Part shown: in pieces, positions 37,718 through 48,651 of the stretch
Position numbering within the stretch: position 1 is the first letter of the stretch
How the letters are laid out: every line of letters begins with the position of its first letter
Assembly: GCA_037200985.1 (NCBI GenBank)
Contig: JBBCGJ010000001.1
Location: 1,464,756 to 1,528,755, forward strand
Length of the DNA: 64,000 bases
Direction: 5' to 3'
From: Rhizomicrobium sp.
GTDB taxonomy: Bacteria; Pseudomonadota; Alphaproteobacteria; Micropepsales; Micropepsaceae
Translations under genes and position numbers: made by a program
Notes under the pieces: model-generated
The model's database searches: none
Told to the model about the DNA's origin: nothing
The model's input: only the letters and a program-made list of their open reading frames with translations

Positions 37718-38859
37718 TTATTGCTGCCGTGACAGCTCGCGCGCCACGATCACGCGCATGATCTCGTTGGTGCCCTCCAGGATCTGATGCACGCGCAGGT
37801 CGCGGACATGGCGCTCGGCCGGAAAGTCCTTCAGATAGCCGTAGCCGCCGTGCAATTGCAGGGCATCGTTGGCGATTTTGAAGCCGGTGTCGGTGGCGAA
37901 GCGCTTGGCCATGGCGCACAGCATGGTCGCGGCCGGGTCGCGCCGGTCCAGCGCCGCCGCGGCGCTGCGGATCATCAGGCGCGACGCTTCGAGTTCCGTC
38001 GCCATGTCGGCGAGCTTGAACTGGCTGGCCTGGAAATCGGCGATCGCGCGGCCGAACTGCTTGCGGTCCTTCGCATAGGCGAGCGCCTCTTCCAGTGCGG
38101 CGCGCGCGGTGCCGACCGAGCAGGCGCCGATATTGATCCGCCCGCCGTCCAGACCCATCATCGCGATGCGGAAGCCCTCGCCTTCGCCGCCGATGCGGTT
38201 GGCGATGGGCACGCGGCAATCCTCGAAAATCACCTGGGCGGTGGGCTGGCTGTTCCAGCCCATCTTGCGCTCCTTTTTGCCGAAGGAAAGGCCGGGCGTG
38301 CCTTTTTCCACCACGACGCAGGAGACGCCCTTGGGGCCGTCCTCGCCGGTGCGCACCATGCAGACATAGACGTCCGAAACGCCGGCGCCGGAGATGAAGG
38401 CCTTGGCGCCGTTGAGGACGTAGCTGTCGCCGTCCCTGACGGCGCGCGTCTTCAGGCTCGCCGCGTCGGAGCCCGCGCCCGGCTCGGTCAGGCAATAGCT
38501 GGCGATCTTTTCCATCGTGGTCATCTTCGGCAGCAAGCGCCTGCGCTGCTCCTCGTTGCCGAAGCGGTCGATCATCCAGGACGCCATGTTGTGGATGGAG
38601 ATGAAGGCGGCGGTCGAGGTGCAGCCGGCAGACAGCTCCTCCATGATGATCGCGGCGTCGAGCCGGCTCAGCTCGGAGCCGCCGACATCGGATTTCACAT
38701 AGATGCCGGCGAAGCCGAGCGCCGCAGCCTCGCGCAAGGTCTCGACCGGGAAGAATTCCTCGGCGTCCCATTCCGCGGCGAAGGGGGTGAGGCGATCCCT
38801 GGCGAAACGCCGTGCCGCGTCCTCGACCGCCCGCTGATCCTCGTTGAGAGCGAAATCCA

Positions 38860-38863
<4 letters not shown>
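37718..38863 (-). CDS. Acyl-CoA dehydrogenase (isobutyryl-CoA type)
   Basis: A 381-aa FAD enzyme. It shows [20 protein letters not shown] near 124-143, the FAD-binding [18 protein letters not shown] near 212-229, [20 protein letters not shown] near 334-353 and the catalytic Glu in [17 protein letters not shown] near 357-373. The pattern is closest to ACAD8/isobutyryl-CoA dehydrogenase of valine breakdown; short-branched-chain specificity is inferred. It overlaps the upstream small gene by 4 bp. Confidence 0.92.
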
Positions 38864-40487
<1,624 letters not shown>

Positions 40488-40601
40488 AAAGTATGGATAT
40501 ACGGTCGTCCAATAGAGACGATGTAAATCGCCTCCGGACCGACCCGTTCCCCATACTTTGGTTTGCTGACTGCGTTCGAACTTCCACGTACTGGGACGAA
40601 C

Positions 40602-41207
40602 TCAATCCCGCCTTGTCGAAAACAAACTGCGTAAAATGATCTCGGCGCGCGACGGCAGCACATCCAATCCGGATTTGCGCTGACCGAGGTCAATGACGTT
40701 TCTGAGGATCAGCATCGCCAATCCATGCACCGCGGCCCACACCGCCAATCCCAGCGCCGAGTCGTGCAGCGCGGCGCCGATCTCGGCGCCGATGGCATCG
40801 GCGGCGGTGCCGAGTTCGGGAAACGCGTCGCGATTGGGAAGCTGCGGTCCGAACATCAGGCTGGTCAATTCGGGCCGGCGGACCACGAAGCGCATATAAG
40901 CCGCGCCGATCTTGGCGATGCGGTCGGACTCGGCGCCGGTCGAACTGCCGGCGGCCTGGAGCTCGGCGCGCAATTCGACAAAACCCTCGACGGCGAGCTC
41001 GACGAGGAGCGACTCGTGGTTGGGAAAATGCCGGTAGGGGGCGGCATGGCTCACGCCGGCCCGGCGGGCGACGGCGCGCAGACTGAGCTGCGCCAGGGAT
41101 TCTTCTTCCAGAATCTTCCGCGCCGCATCGAGAAGAGCGTTACGCAGATCGCCATGGTGATAAGCCCGCGCCCGTACAGGCTGCGTGGACGGATTTGTGC
41201 TGTCCAT
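40602..41207 (-). CDS. TetR/AcrR-family regulator
   Basis: A 201-aa regulator. The N-terminal helix-turn-helix (about 17-62) reads YHHGDLRNALLDAARKILEE, LSLRAVARRAGVSHAAPYRHF, and the C-terminal domain fits the TetR_C_33/WHG group (SLMFGPQLPNRDAFPELGTA, GLAVWAAVHGLAMLILRNV). Its ATG shares one base with the stop of the upstream dehydrogenase gene (TGATG). It is the last gene of the marR-efflux operon. Confidence 0.88.
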   Translation of the reverse strand: MDSTNPSTQPVRARAYHHGDLRNALLDAARKILEEESLAQLSLRAVARRAGVSHAAPYRHFPNHESLLVELAVEGFVELRAELQAAGSSTGAESDRIAKIGAAYMRFVVRRPELTSLMFGPQLPNRDAFPELGTAADAIGAEIGAALHDSALGLAVWAAVHGLAMLILRNVIDLGQRKSGLDVLPSRAEIILRSLFSTRRD

Positions 41208-42085
41208 CAATCCTTCTTCCGCTGTGCTTCCTGTCGCGCGAAGAGGCTGGACGTATCCCAGCGTTTGCCGCCCATATTCTCGACCTCCGCGTAAAACTGA
41301 TCCACCAAGGATGTCACGGGAAGCGTCGTTCCGTTCCGACGCGCCTCGTCCAAGCAGATCGCAATATCCTTGCGCATCCACTCTACGGCGAAACCATGTC
41401 GAAACTGTCCCAAGAGCATGGTCTTGTGACGATTTTCCATTTGCCAGGACTGCGCCGCGCCCTTCGAAATGACCTCGACAACGGCGAGGGGATCGAGCCC
41501 CGCGGCGTTGGCAAAGCTCAGTCCTTCCGACAGCGCCTGCACCAAGCCGGCGATACAGATCTGGTTGACCATCTTGGTCAATTGTCCCGCGCCCGCTTCG
41601 CCCATCAGGCGACACTGCCGCGCATAGGCGGCCATCACCGGCTCCGCCTTGGCGTAGGCCGCGGACGAGCCGCCGCACATGATGGTCAATTGTCCGTTCC
41701 TGGCGCCCTGCTCTCCGCCGGAGACCGGCGCGTCGAGGAAATACATGCCACGCCGCAGCGCTTCCTCGGCAAGCTCGCGCGCGAGGCCGGCAGAGGCCGT
41801 GGTGTGGTCGATGAAGACGGCGTCGCGCTTCATGGTGATGAAGGCGCCGTGGCGGCCGGTCGCCACTTCGCGCACGTCGTCGTCGCGGCCGACACAGGCC
41901 AGAACGACGTCGGCGTTCGCGGCCGCCTCGGCCGGCGTGGGCGCCGATACGCCGCCATATTCCTCCACCCAGCGTTCGGCCTTGGCGGTCGTGCGGTTGA
42001 AAACGGTCAGGTCGTGCCCGGCGCGCTTGAGATGGCCCGCCATCGGGTATCCCATGACGCCCAATCCCAAGAATGCGACGCGCAT
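41207..42085 (-). CDS. 3-hydroxyisobutyrate dehydrogenase-family oxidoreductase
   Basis: A 292-aa NAD(P)-dependent beta-hydroxyacid dehydrogenase. It shows VAFLGLGVMGYPMAGHLKRA near 3-22, FLDAPVSGGEQGARNGQLTI near 119-138 (substrate motif), GAGQLTKMVNQICIAGLVQA with the catalytic Lys near 170, and KDIAICLDEARRNG near 238-251. Substrates in the family include hydroxyisobutyrate, tartronate semialdehyde and gamma-hydroxybutyrate; this one is not decided. It shares one base with the MFS stop and with tetR, so it belongs to the efflux operon. Confidence 0.9.
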   Translation of the reverse strand: MRVAFLGLGVMGYPMAGHLKRAGHDLTVFNRTTAKAERWVEEYGGVSAPTPAEAAANADVVLACVGRDDDVREVATGRHGAFITMKRDAVFIDHTTASAGLARELAEEALRRGMYFLDAPVSGGEQGARNGQLTIMCGGSSAAYAKAEPVMAAYARQCRLMGEAGAGQLTKMVNQICIAGLVQALSEGLSFANAAGLDPLAVVEVISKGAAQSWQMENRHKTMLLGQFRHGFAVEWMRKDIAICLDEARRNGTTLPVTSLVDQFYAEVENMGGKRWDTSSLFARQEAQRKKD

Positions 42086-43650
42086 TATTCCATGACCTCC
42101 GCGGCGGGCTGGGGCGCGCCGGACTGGAAGGTCGGGCGCTTCATCAGCCAGATGATCAGAATCGTCGGCAAGCTCACATAGAACATGAACAGGAAGTCGT
42201 TCTGAAAGCCTATCACCTGCGCGCGAAATTCGATCATGTTGTTGAGATTGGTGAGGCCGAGCGGGATCTGCGGGCTCATCATCAGGGACGGCCCGTTGAC
42301 GCCGAGCGCGCGGTTGAACGGCGAGGCGTATTGGCTGAGCAGCGAATGGGCGACCTGAACGCTGCCGCCCAGGACCGAGGTCGTCACGCTGACGCCGATG
42401 GCGCTGCCGACATTTCGCATCAGATTGGTCAGCGCGGTGCCGTCGGTGCGGAATTGCGGCGCCAGCGTCGCGAAGGCCGTGAGATTCATCGGCACGAAGA
42501 CGAAGCCCATGCCGACGCCCTGGATGAAGGTCACCCAGATCAGGGTCCAGTCGTCGATCTGCGGCGTCCAGCCGGCCATGTCCCACATCGACCAGGACAG
42601 CATTCCGGCACCCACCGTCATCAGCACGCGCGGATCCAAGCGCAGCGCCATGCGGCCGGCGAACATCATCGCGAACATGGTGCCGAAGCCGCGTGGCGCC
42701 ATCAGCATGCCGGTCTGGTAGACGCTGTAGCCGGCAAGGTTTTGCAGAAACGGTGGAAGCAGCGCCGAACTCGCCAGCAGCACGGCGCCGAGCGCAAACA
42801 TCAGGATCAGGCCGAACAGGAAATTGCGGTCGGCGAAAATCCCGGGAGGAATAAACGGCGTCTTTGCCGTCAGCATGTGCGCGAGGAAGAGATAGATGCC
42901 AATGCCGGCGATCAGCGCCTCCAGGATGATCTCGCCGGAATCGAACCAGCCCTGGCCGGTGCCGCGATCCAGCACGAGCTGCAGCGAGGCCAAGCCCACG
43001 GCGAGCGCGCCGAAGCCGAACCAGTCGAAGCGCAGGCCGCGATCGTGCGGGCTGTCCTTGAAGAAGAGCCAGATGCCGGTGACGGCGGCGATGCCGAACG
43101 GCACGTTGACGTAGAACACCCAGCGCCAGCTATAGGCCTCGGTCAGATAGCCGCCCAGCGTCGGGCCCAGGATCGGGCCGAGCATCACGCCCATGCCCCA
43201 GATCGCCATGATATTGCCGCGCTTATGCGGCGGGTAGAGGTCGAGCATCACCGCCTGGCTGAGCGGCGACAGCGCCGCGCCGAAACAGCCCTGCAGCAGG
43301 CGGAACAGGACCATCTGCTCGAGCGACTGCGCCGCGCCGCACATCATCGAGGTGATGGTGAAGCCGGTCAGCGAGATCAGGAGGAAGTTGCGCTTGCCGA
43401 AGCGCGAGGCGATCCAGCCGACCGGCGCGGTCATGATCGCCGCGGCAACGATGTAGGAGGTCAGCACCCAGGTGATCTGGTCGCGCGACGCCGACAGCTC
43501 GCCCTGCATATAGGGCAGCGCGACATTGGCGATCGTCGAATCCAGGGCCTGCATCAGCGTGCCGGCCATCGACGCGGCCAGCACGATCCACAGTTCTACC
43601 TTGTTCTCGTAGGAGTCGGCGGTATGGATGGTTGCGGCGTGCGCCGACAT
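42085..43650 (-). CDS. DHA2-family multidrug MFS transporter (EmrB-like)
   Basis: A 521-aa inner-membrane antiporter with 14 transmembrane segments. It shows ALDSTIANVALPYMQGEL near 36-53 (motif D1), ASRFGKRNFLLISLTGF near 79-95 (motif A), GCFGAALSPLSQAVMLD (near 119-135) and GMGVMLGPILGPTLGGYL (motif C, near 150-167). Together with the adjacent HlyD protein it should form a tripartite drug pump with an outer membrane channel not coded here. It lies 13 nt after the HlyD gene. Confidence 0.93.
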   Translation of the reverse strand: MSAHAATIHTADSYENKVELWIVLAASMAGTLMQALDSTIANVALPYMQGELSASRDQITWVLTSYIVAAAIMTAPVGWIASRFGKRNFLLISLTGFTITSMMCGAAQSLEQMVLFRLLQGCFGAALSPLSQAVMLDLYPPHKRGNIMAIWGMGVMLGPILGPTLGGYLTEAYSWRWVFYVNVPFGIAAVTGIWLFFKDSPHDRGLRFDWFGFGALAVGLASLQLVLDRGTGQGWFDSGEIILEALIAGIGIYLFLAHMLTAKTPFIPPGIFADRNFLFGLILMFALGAVLLASSALLPPFLQNLAGYSVYQTGMLMAPRGFGTMFAMMFAGRMALRLDPRVLMTVGAGMLSWSMWDMAGWTPQIDDWTLIWVTFIQGVGMGFVFVPMNLTAFATLAPQFRTDGTALTNLMRNVGSAIGVSVTTSVLGGSVQVAHSLLSQYASPFNRALGVNGPSLMMSPQIPLGLTNLNNMIEFRAQVIGFQNDFLFMFYVSLPTILIIWLMKRPTFQSGAPQPAAEVME

Positions 43651-43663
43651 CGCGGTGTCTCTG

Positions 43664-44800
43664 TCAGATGCTGTCGAGCAGGCGCGACCAGCGGCGCTCT
43701 CCGGTGTCGATCGAGATCACCGTGCTCAGCCCCGCGCGGAGCGGGACGTTGCAGGAATTTTGCGTGACTCGGACGCGGACCGGGATGCGCTGGACGACCT
43801 TCACCCAATTGCCGCTCGCATTCTCCGCCGGCAGGGCCGAGAATTGCGAGTCGCTGCCGGCGCTGATCGAATCTACCACGCCCTTGAAATCGCAGCCAGG
43901 ATAGGTGTCGACCGAGAAGTCCACCGGATTGCCCTTGCGGACATAGGTCAGTTCGGTCTCCTTCAGATTGGCCTCGATCCAGACATTCTTGCTGGCGATC
44001 AGGCCGACCGCGCTCGTCGTCGTGAACGCGGACATCGCGGAAATCACCAGCGTTCCGGGCTGCAGCGAGTCCACCTCGCTCACGATGCCGTCGAAGGGCG
44101 CGCGCACGACGGTGTGATCGAGCTGGCGCTGCGCTTCGGCGACGGCGGCCTGCGCGCGCATGTAAGCCGGCGTCCGGGTCGCGGGGATGTCCAGGTTGTT
44201 GTTGAGCTGGGCGAGGGTCTGGCGCGCCTGCTGCTGCAGCGATACCAGCATCGCCTGGGCGCTTTGCAGCGCGCCGCGGGCCTGATCGACCTGCGTGCCC
44301 GCGATGGCGTTCTGGCGCTGGAGCGCGACATAGCGTGCATAGGTCTTGGCATTCAGGTCGAGCTGCGCCTGCTGCGACGCGATCTGGCCGACGATCGAGC
44401 GGTACTGCGCCTTGGTGCCCTCGACATCCTGGACGGTCTGCGCCAGCGCGGCCTTGGCGTTGTCGAGCGCGATCTGGAACGGGCGCGGATCGAGGCGGAA
44501 CAGGATTTCGCCGGCCTTGACCTGCTGGCCCTCATGGACGTCGACGTCCTGCACCAGGCCCGACACATCGGTCGAGACCATCAGCTTGGCCGCATGCACA
44601 TAGGCGTCGTCCGACGACACATAGCGCCCGCCGGTCAGGTAGAAATAGAGCGCCACGGCGAGGATGAGCGCCAGGCCCCAGATCATGGCGATGCGGCGCA
44701 GCCGCGCCTTGTCGGCCCAGATCGACGCGGCCCAATCGCGCACGCGGCTCCCCACGCCGGATGCGGCGTAATCGACGGAATCGGTTCTCATGGCGGACAT
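43664..44800 (-). CDS. HlyD/EmrA-family membrane fusion protein
   Basis: A 378-aa periplasmic adaptor. One N-terminal transmembrane helix (IAMIWGLALILAVALYFYLT, near 37-56), a split biotinyl-lipoyl domain (VSTDVSGLVQDVDVHEGQQV near 72-91 and VRAPFDGIVSEVDSLQPGTL near 226-245), a long alpha-hairpin coiled coil (about 110-215), and a beta-barrel C-terminus. ATG 44800 gives MSAMRTDSVDY; ATG 44791 is an alternative. It partners the DHA2 transporter next to it. Confidence 0.92.
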   Translation of the reverse strand: MSAMRTDSVDYAASGVGSRVRDWAASIWADKARLRRIAMIWGLALILAVALYFYLTGGRYVSSDDAYVHAAKLMVSTDVSGLVQDVDVHEGQQVKAGEILFRLDPRPFQIALDNAKAALAQTVQDVEGTKAQYRSIVGQIASQQAQLDLNAKTYARYVALQRQNAIAGTQVDQARGALQSAQAMLVSLQQQARQTLAQLNNNLDIPATRTPAYMRAQAAVAEAQRQLDHTVVRAPFDGIVSEVDSLQPGTLVISAMSAFTTTSAVGLIASKNVWIEANLKETELTYVRKGNPVDFSVDTYPGCDFKGVVDSISAGSDSQFSALPAENASGNWVKVVQRIPVRVRVTQNSCNVPLRAGLSTVISIDTGERRWSRLLDSI

Positions 44801-44811
44801 GACGGTGCTTT

Positions 44812-45282
44812 CTACTCTCCGGCCTGGACCAGCGTGTGGTCGGCCGGGGCTTCGTTTGCAAGATTTTCTTTGATCACCAGCAGCGCGTCGATCAGCGTCT
44901 CGCGGGTCTTCTCGTCGAGGCCGGCGATGATGCGTTCGCTCATCGCTTCTCGCGCCTCGGTGATGATCTTCAGGATGGGCTTCGCGGCGGGCAACAGATG
45001 GAGCCGGCGGATGCGCCGGTCGGACGGATCGCTGCGCCGCTCCACCAGCCCGCGCGCTTCGAGGCGATCGACGAGGCGGGCGACGGTGATCGGCTCGACT
45101 TCGCAGATCGCCGCCATCTCGTTTTGCGACATGCCCGGCTGGCGCTCCAGGCGCGACAGGATGATCCACTGCGCCCGCGTCATCGCGTGACTGGCGCGCG
45201 CCTTCTGATCGAAGCGCGTGCGCAGGGCACGGGCGACGTCATGCAGGACGATCAGCAGATCGCGGTCGAGGGATTCGGACAT
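44812..45282 (-). CDS. MarR-family regulator of the efflux operon
   Basis: A 156-aa regulator. The winged helix reads AMTRAQWIILSRLERQPGMS near 32-51, QNEMAAICEVEPITVARLVD recognition helix near 52-71, and the wing GLVERRSDPSDRRIRRLHLL near 77-96. The ATG at 45282 is preferred to upstream reading. It is 11 nt upstream of the HlyD gene and 22 bp below a long inverted repeat, the probable autoregulatory operator; a typical local repressor of the pump. Confidence 0.9.
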   Translation of the reverse strand: MSESLDRDLLIVLHDVARALRTRFDQKARASHAMTRAQWIILSRLERQPGMSQNEMAAICEVEPITVARLVDRLEARGLVERRSDPSDRRIRRLHLLPAAKPILKIITEAREAMSERIIAGLDEKTRETLIDALLVIKENLANEAPADHTLVQAGE

Positions 45283-45303
45283 CGGTCTCAAATTCTTAAG
45301 CAG

Positions 45304-45331
45304 TGATAACATAAGCGGCGTTATATTATCA
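45304..45331. promoter_or_regulatory. Inverted-repeat operator before the marR-efflux operon
   Basis: TGATAACATAA (45304-45314) and TTATATTATCA (45321-45331) are inverted with 10 of 11 positions paired and a 6-bp spacer. AT-rich repeats of this size upstream of a marR gene are usual MarR sites. It lies between the divergent ends of the marR gene start and the ModE-like gene stop. Confidence 0.65.
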
Positions 45332-45340
45332 TGCAAGACA

Positions 45341-45739
45341 TTAAGCCGGCTTCCTTTTCAATTTCGTTGTGGGCCTTGGCGCCAATTTTCGGCCTTTTTG
45401 CTGGGACGCCAAGGCCTTGGCCAGGGCCTTCAAGTCCTGCGACGCCGTGCCGCTGGCGGCGCTCTCGACCCGTCTGTACCGCGCCACGACGGCACGCCCC
45501 AGGGGCGACAGGCGGGCGCCGCCGCCCTCCTTGCCGCCGGTGGCGGTCTGCGACAGCTTCTCGCCGAACATATCGTCCAGCGCCTTCAGAAGCAGCCAGG
45601 CGCGGCGGTAGCTCATCTTCATCGCGGCCGCCGCCTTGCGGATCGAGCCGGTCTCCGCCACCAGCTCCAGGAGCCGCACCTTGCCGGGGCCCAGAGCCGT
45701 TCCGTCGGCGAAATCGATCCGAATCGTCAGGCGCGTCAT
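45341..45739 (-). CDS. ModE-type winged-helix protein without MOP domain
   Basis: A 132-aa protein. Residues about 14-80 match the ModE N-terminal helix-turn-helix: GPGKVRLLELVAETGSIRKA, AAAMKMSYRRAWLLLKALDD. The C-terminal molybdate-binding domains are absent and replaced by a basic tail (RKLAPRPTTKLKRKPA). Short ModE-like regulators occur near molybdate or tungstate genes, but none is here. It is 41 bp downstream of the pstS terminator on the same strand. Confidence 0.83.
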   Translation of the reverse strand: MTRLTIRIDFADGTALGPGKVRLLELVAETGSIRKAAAAMKMSYRRAWLLLKALDDMFGEKLSQTATGGKEGGGARLSPLGRAVVARYRRVESAASGTASQDLKALAKALASQQKGRKLAPRPTTKLKRKPA

Positions 45740-45766
45740 GGTGCAAAATATTGAGCCGGCCCCGCA

Positions 45767-45804
45767 CAAAAGAAAACAGGGACGGATCCTGCGATCCGTC
45801 CCTG
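45767..45804 (-). terminator. Intrinsic terminator of pstS
   Basis: CAGGGACGGATC (45777-45788) pairs perfectly with GATCCGTCCCTG (45793-45804), followed on the minus strand by TTTTCTTTTG. It lies 23 nt after the pstS stop and separates the phosphate unit from the ModE-like gene. Confidence 0.9.
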
Positions 45805-45826
45805 CCCTCACACCACGGAGTGGTGA

Positions 45827-46858
45827 TTACATGCCCGAGCCCTGGATCTGCTTCCAGCTCGCCTGGATCGCCTGCACGGCATTGTCCGGCAGCGGGACGT
45901 AGATCAGGCTCTTCGCGGCGTCGTCGCCATTGGCGTAGGCCCATTTGAAGAACTTCAGCGTCTCGGCCGAGGCCGCCGGATCGGACGGCTGCTTGTACAT
46001 CAGGATGTAGGTCGTCGCCGTGATCGGCCAGGAGTCGGCGCCGGGCTGGTCGACGAGGATGATGTAGAAGCTGTTCTGCGCCGCGGAGGCCCAGTCGGCA
46101 TGCGAGCCGGCCGCACCGAAGGTCGCGAGCGACGGCTCGACGACCTTGCCATCCTTGTTCTGCATGCGCGCATACTTCAGATGGTTCTGCAGGGCGTAGG
46201 CGTATTCGACATAGCCGATCGAACCGGCGGTCTGCGCCACGTTGCCGGCAACGCCTTCGTTACCCTTGGCGCCGATGCCGAGCGGCCAATCGACCGACGT
46301 GTTGGCGCCGACATTGGTCTTCCACTCGTTGCTGACGCGCGCGAGGTAGGTCGAATAGACGAAGGTGGTGCCCGATCCGTCCGAGCGATGCACGACGGCG
46401 ATCGCCTGGCCGGGGAGATTGACGCCCGGGTTGAGCTTCTTGATCGCCGGATCGTCCCAGCGCGTGACGTGGCCGAGATAGATGTTGGCCAGGGTTGCAC
46501 CGTCCAGCACGAGCTGGCCGGCCGCGACGCCGGGGATGTTGTAGACCGGAACGATGCCGCCGATCACGGTCGGGAACTGGGTCAGACCCAGGGCATCGAG
46601 CTGCTTGGTCGGCAGGGGCATGTCCGAGGCGCCGAACGTCACGGTGCGCGCCTTGATCTGCGCGATGCCGCCGCCGGAACCGATCGACTGGTAGTTCAGG
46701 CCGACGCCGCTCACGCCCTTATAGGACTGGGCCCATTTGGCATAGATCGGATAGGGAAAGGTCGCGCCTGCGCCGGAAATTTCCGCGGCGACTGCGGCCG
46801 TCGCGGCGCATGCGAGTCCCGCAAGCGCTACGGCGATTAGCTTCAACGAAATTCTCAT
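45827..46858 (-). CDS. pstS: Phosphate ABC transporter substrate-binding protein
   Basis: A 343-aa periplasmic protein that captures phosphate for PstCAB. Signal peptide about 1-24 (MRISLKLIAVALAGLACAAT). The phosphate-binding parts are ISGAGATFPYPIYAKWAQSY near 27-46, YQSIGSGGGIAQIKARTV near 56-73, and VVHRSDGSGTTFVYSTYLA near 155-173. The pstCAB and phoU genes are not in the window. It follows the porin by 57 nt and probably shares its PHO-box promoter. Confidence 0.95.
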   Translation of the reverse strand: MRISLKLIAVALAGLACAATAAVAAEISGAGATFPYPIYAKWAQSYKGVSGVGLNYQSIGSGGGIAQIKARTVTFGASDMPLPTKQLDALGLTQFPTVIGGIVPVYNIPGVAAGQLVLDGATLANIYLGHVTRWDDPAIKKLNPGVNLPGQAIAVVHRSDGSGTTFVYSTYLARVSNEWKTNVGANTSVDWPLGIGAKGNEGVAGNVAQTAGSIGYVEYAYALQNHLKYARMQNKDGKVVEPSLATFGAAGSHADWASAAQNSFYIILVDQPGADSWPITATTYILMYKQPSDPAASAETLKFFKWAYANGDDAAKSLIYVPLPDNAVQAIQASWKQIQGSGM

Positions 46859-46876
46859 AGGATCCTCTTTCGGTCT

Positions 46877-46894
46877 GGGGGGCTCTCGCCCCCC
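46877..46894 (-). terminator. Hairpin between porin and pstS
   Basis: GGGGGGC pairs with GCCCCCC around a 4-nt loop, 22 nt after the porin stop. No T-run follows on the minus strand, so it would at most attenuate and may set the ratio of porin to pstS messenger. Confidence 0.45.
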
Positions 46895-46915
46895 GGTTTT
46901 ACCCCAAGCCTGCGA

Positions 46916-48559
46916 CTAATTCGCGAACTGCAAACGAACGCCGACGATGTTCAGGTCCTGACCATCGCGGTTCGGGATCGCGAGCGTTCCCTTTTTCACG
47001 CTGACGATATTGTCGTCGATCATCAGGCGGATGTTGCGGTTCAGGTACCAGTTGAGCGCGATCGCCACGATCCGCTCCTCGCCGCCGAACACGCCGCTGG
47101 CGACATTGGTGTGCCAGTTGAGGTCGGTGTTGCTGTAGCGCACGGCCAGTTCCCACGCGCCCCAGGAATTTCCGTTCCAGGAGAAGGGCGAGGCCGGGAT
47201 CGGGGCCTGGAAGCCGCCGACTTCGTTGTTGATCGCGCCGGGCGTGTACTGCTTCGCCTCGCCGGTCAGGATCCACGAACCTTCCAGGTACCAGCCGGAG
47301 AAGGTCGGATGGTCGATGACCACCGGGCTGCCCAGCGTCGGATTGCGGTCGAGCGTGAACTGCGAATATTCGCCGCCGAGGAAGAAGTTGTTCCAGTTGC
47401 CGCCGAAGTCGACCGCGAACATGTCGGCCGTCTTGGCGTTGACGCCGCCGGTCGAGATGAGGCGCGTGCCGTCGACGCGGATTTCGGGACGATCCTGGAG
47501 ATTGAACTGCGCCGTGCCGCCATTGCCGCAAACCGGCGGGGTTGCCGTCGAGCAGCCCGAGCCCGCAACGCCGCCCGGGGTCACCGAGCCGGAGCTGAAG
47601 ACATGCGCGCCGCTGGCGCCGATCTGGATGTTCGACGCGACGCCGTCCGTCCACAGACGTTCGGACACGCGGCCGAGGATCTGGTTGTTCTCGTCGCCGC
47701 CATTGCCGTGGTTGTTGGCGGAGCCCGTCTTGTTGCCGGTGTAGGCGAAGGTGCCGGCAAGGTTGTCACCCGCCCACAGCGTGTCGGTCTTCTGCCAGCC
47801 GATTTCGATGCCGCGACGCGAGTCGCCGGCGCCGAAGCTGTCGGCTGCGATGTTGTCGATCTCCGGACGCTCCAGGAAGATCAGCGAGGCCGAGGAGGTC
47901 GTGCCTTCGAACATGAAGGCCGGCTCGATCACGCCGACGTTGAAGTGCCAGTGCGGAATGCCGGTATAGGTGATGACCGCCTTGTTCAGGATCGGGTCGC
48001 CTTCGCCGGCGGTCGGGAACGCGCCCGCCGTGCCGGCCGGGACCGGGGTGTTGCCCAGGCCGCCATTGGTGCCGCCCGCATTCAGGCGGAATTCGTACGC
48101 GAAGTCGTTGAACACCTTACCTTCGACGCCGAAATAGGCGCGGCGGATGACGGCACCCGAGGACAGATCGCCCGGACCGGCGAAGCCGGCGGGGTGAGTC
48201 GAGTCCTGCATGAAGCCCGCGAAGTCGCTCTGGAAACGCACGCGGATCGCCATGGTGAAGCGGCCGTCGCCGGACTTCACGGTCGGACGACCGTTGTCGA
48301 ACGACCAGGTCGTGTCGTTGAAATTCTGCTCGAGCGTGGAGAGGCGGCTGTGGTCGGCGTTGCGGTGCTCTTCGGCGGCAGCGAGCTCGGCTTCCAGCGC
48401 GTCGATGCGCGCGGCCAGCTCGGCATTGCTCGGGCCGGACGCGCTCGCCGGCGGCGGCGACGACGAATAGCTCGAATCGGATTTGGCATAGCCGGCGCCG
48501 GAAGACGCGGCCAAGGCGACCACGGCAACCGTGGTCAGCAAAAATGATTTCCCTTGCAT
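46916..48559 (-). CDS. Phosphate-selective porin (OprP/OprO family)
   Basis: A 547-aa outer membrane beta-barrel. Signal peptide about 1-25 (MQGKSFLLTTVAVVALAASS), a short coiled coil (ELAARIDALEAELAAAEEHR, near 46-65), then repeated beta-strands such as MAIRVRFQSDFAGFMQDS and AVIRRAYFGVEGKVFNDFAY, ending LNIVGVRLQFAN with the C-terminal aromatic-like tail. ATG 48559 with GAGGGG upstream is preferred to a TTG at 48574. The PHO box upstream and pstS downstream support a role in phosphate entry. Confidence 0.9.
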   Translation of the reverse strand: MQGKSFLLTTVAVVALAASSGAGYAKSDSSYSSSPPPASASGPSNAELAARIDALEAELAAAEEHRNADHSRLSTLEQNFNDTTWSFDNGRPTVKSGDGRFTMAIRVRFQSDFAGFMQDSTHPAGFAGPGDLSSGAVIRRAYFGVEGKVFNDFAYEFRLNAGGTNGGLGNTPVPAGTAGAFPTAGEGDPILNKAVITYTGIPHWHFNVGVIEPAFMFEGTTSSASLIFLERPEIDNIAADSFGAGDSRRGIEIGWQKTDTLWAGDNLAGTFAYTGNKTGSANNHGNGGDENNQILGRVSERLWTDGVASNIQIGASGAHVFSSGSVTPGGVAGSGCSTATPPVCGNGGTAQFNLQDRPEIRVDGTRLISTGGVNAKTADMFAVDFGGNWNNFFLGGEYSQFTLDRNPTLGSPVVIDHPTFSGWYLEGSWILTGEAKQYTPGAINNEVGGFQAPIPASPFSWNGNSWGAWELAVRYSNTDLNWHTNVASGVFGGEERIVAIALNWYLNRNIRLMIDDNIVSVKKGTLAIPNRDGQDLNIVGVRLQFAN

Positions 48560-48651
48560 GGAACCCCTCTTCAAAAAATGGTTTGGAAAGGGTCTGCCCG
48601 GACGTCGTGCCCTTCCGCGGCCGCTTCTTTTCAGCGGAGCACAACGGCGGA

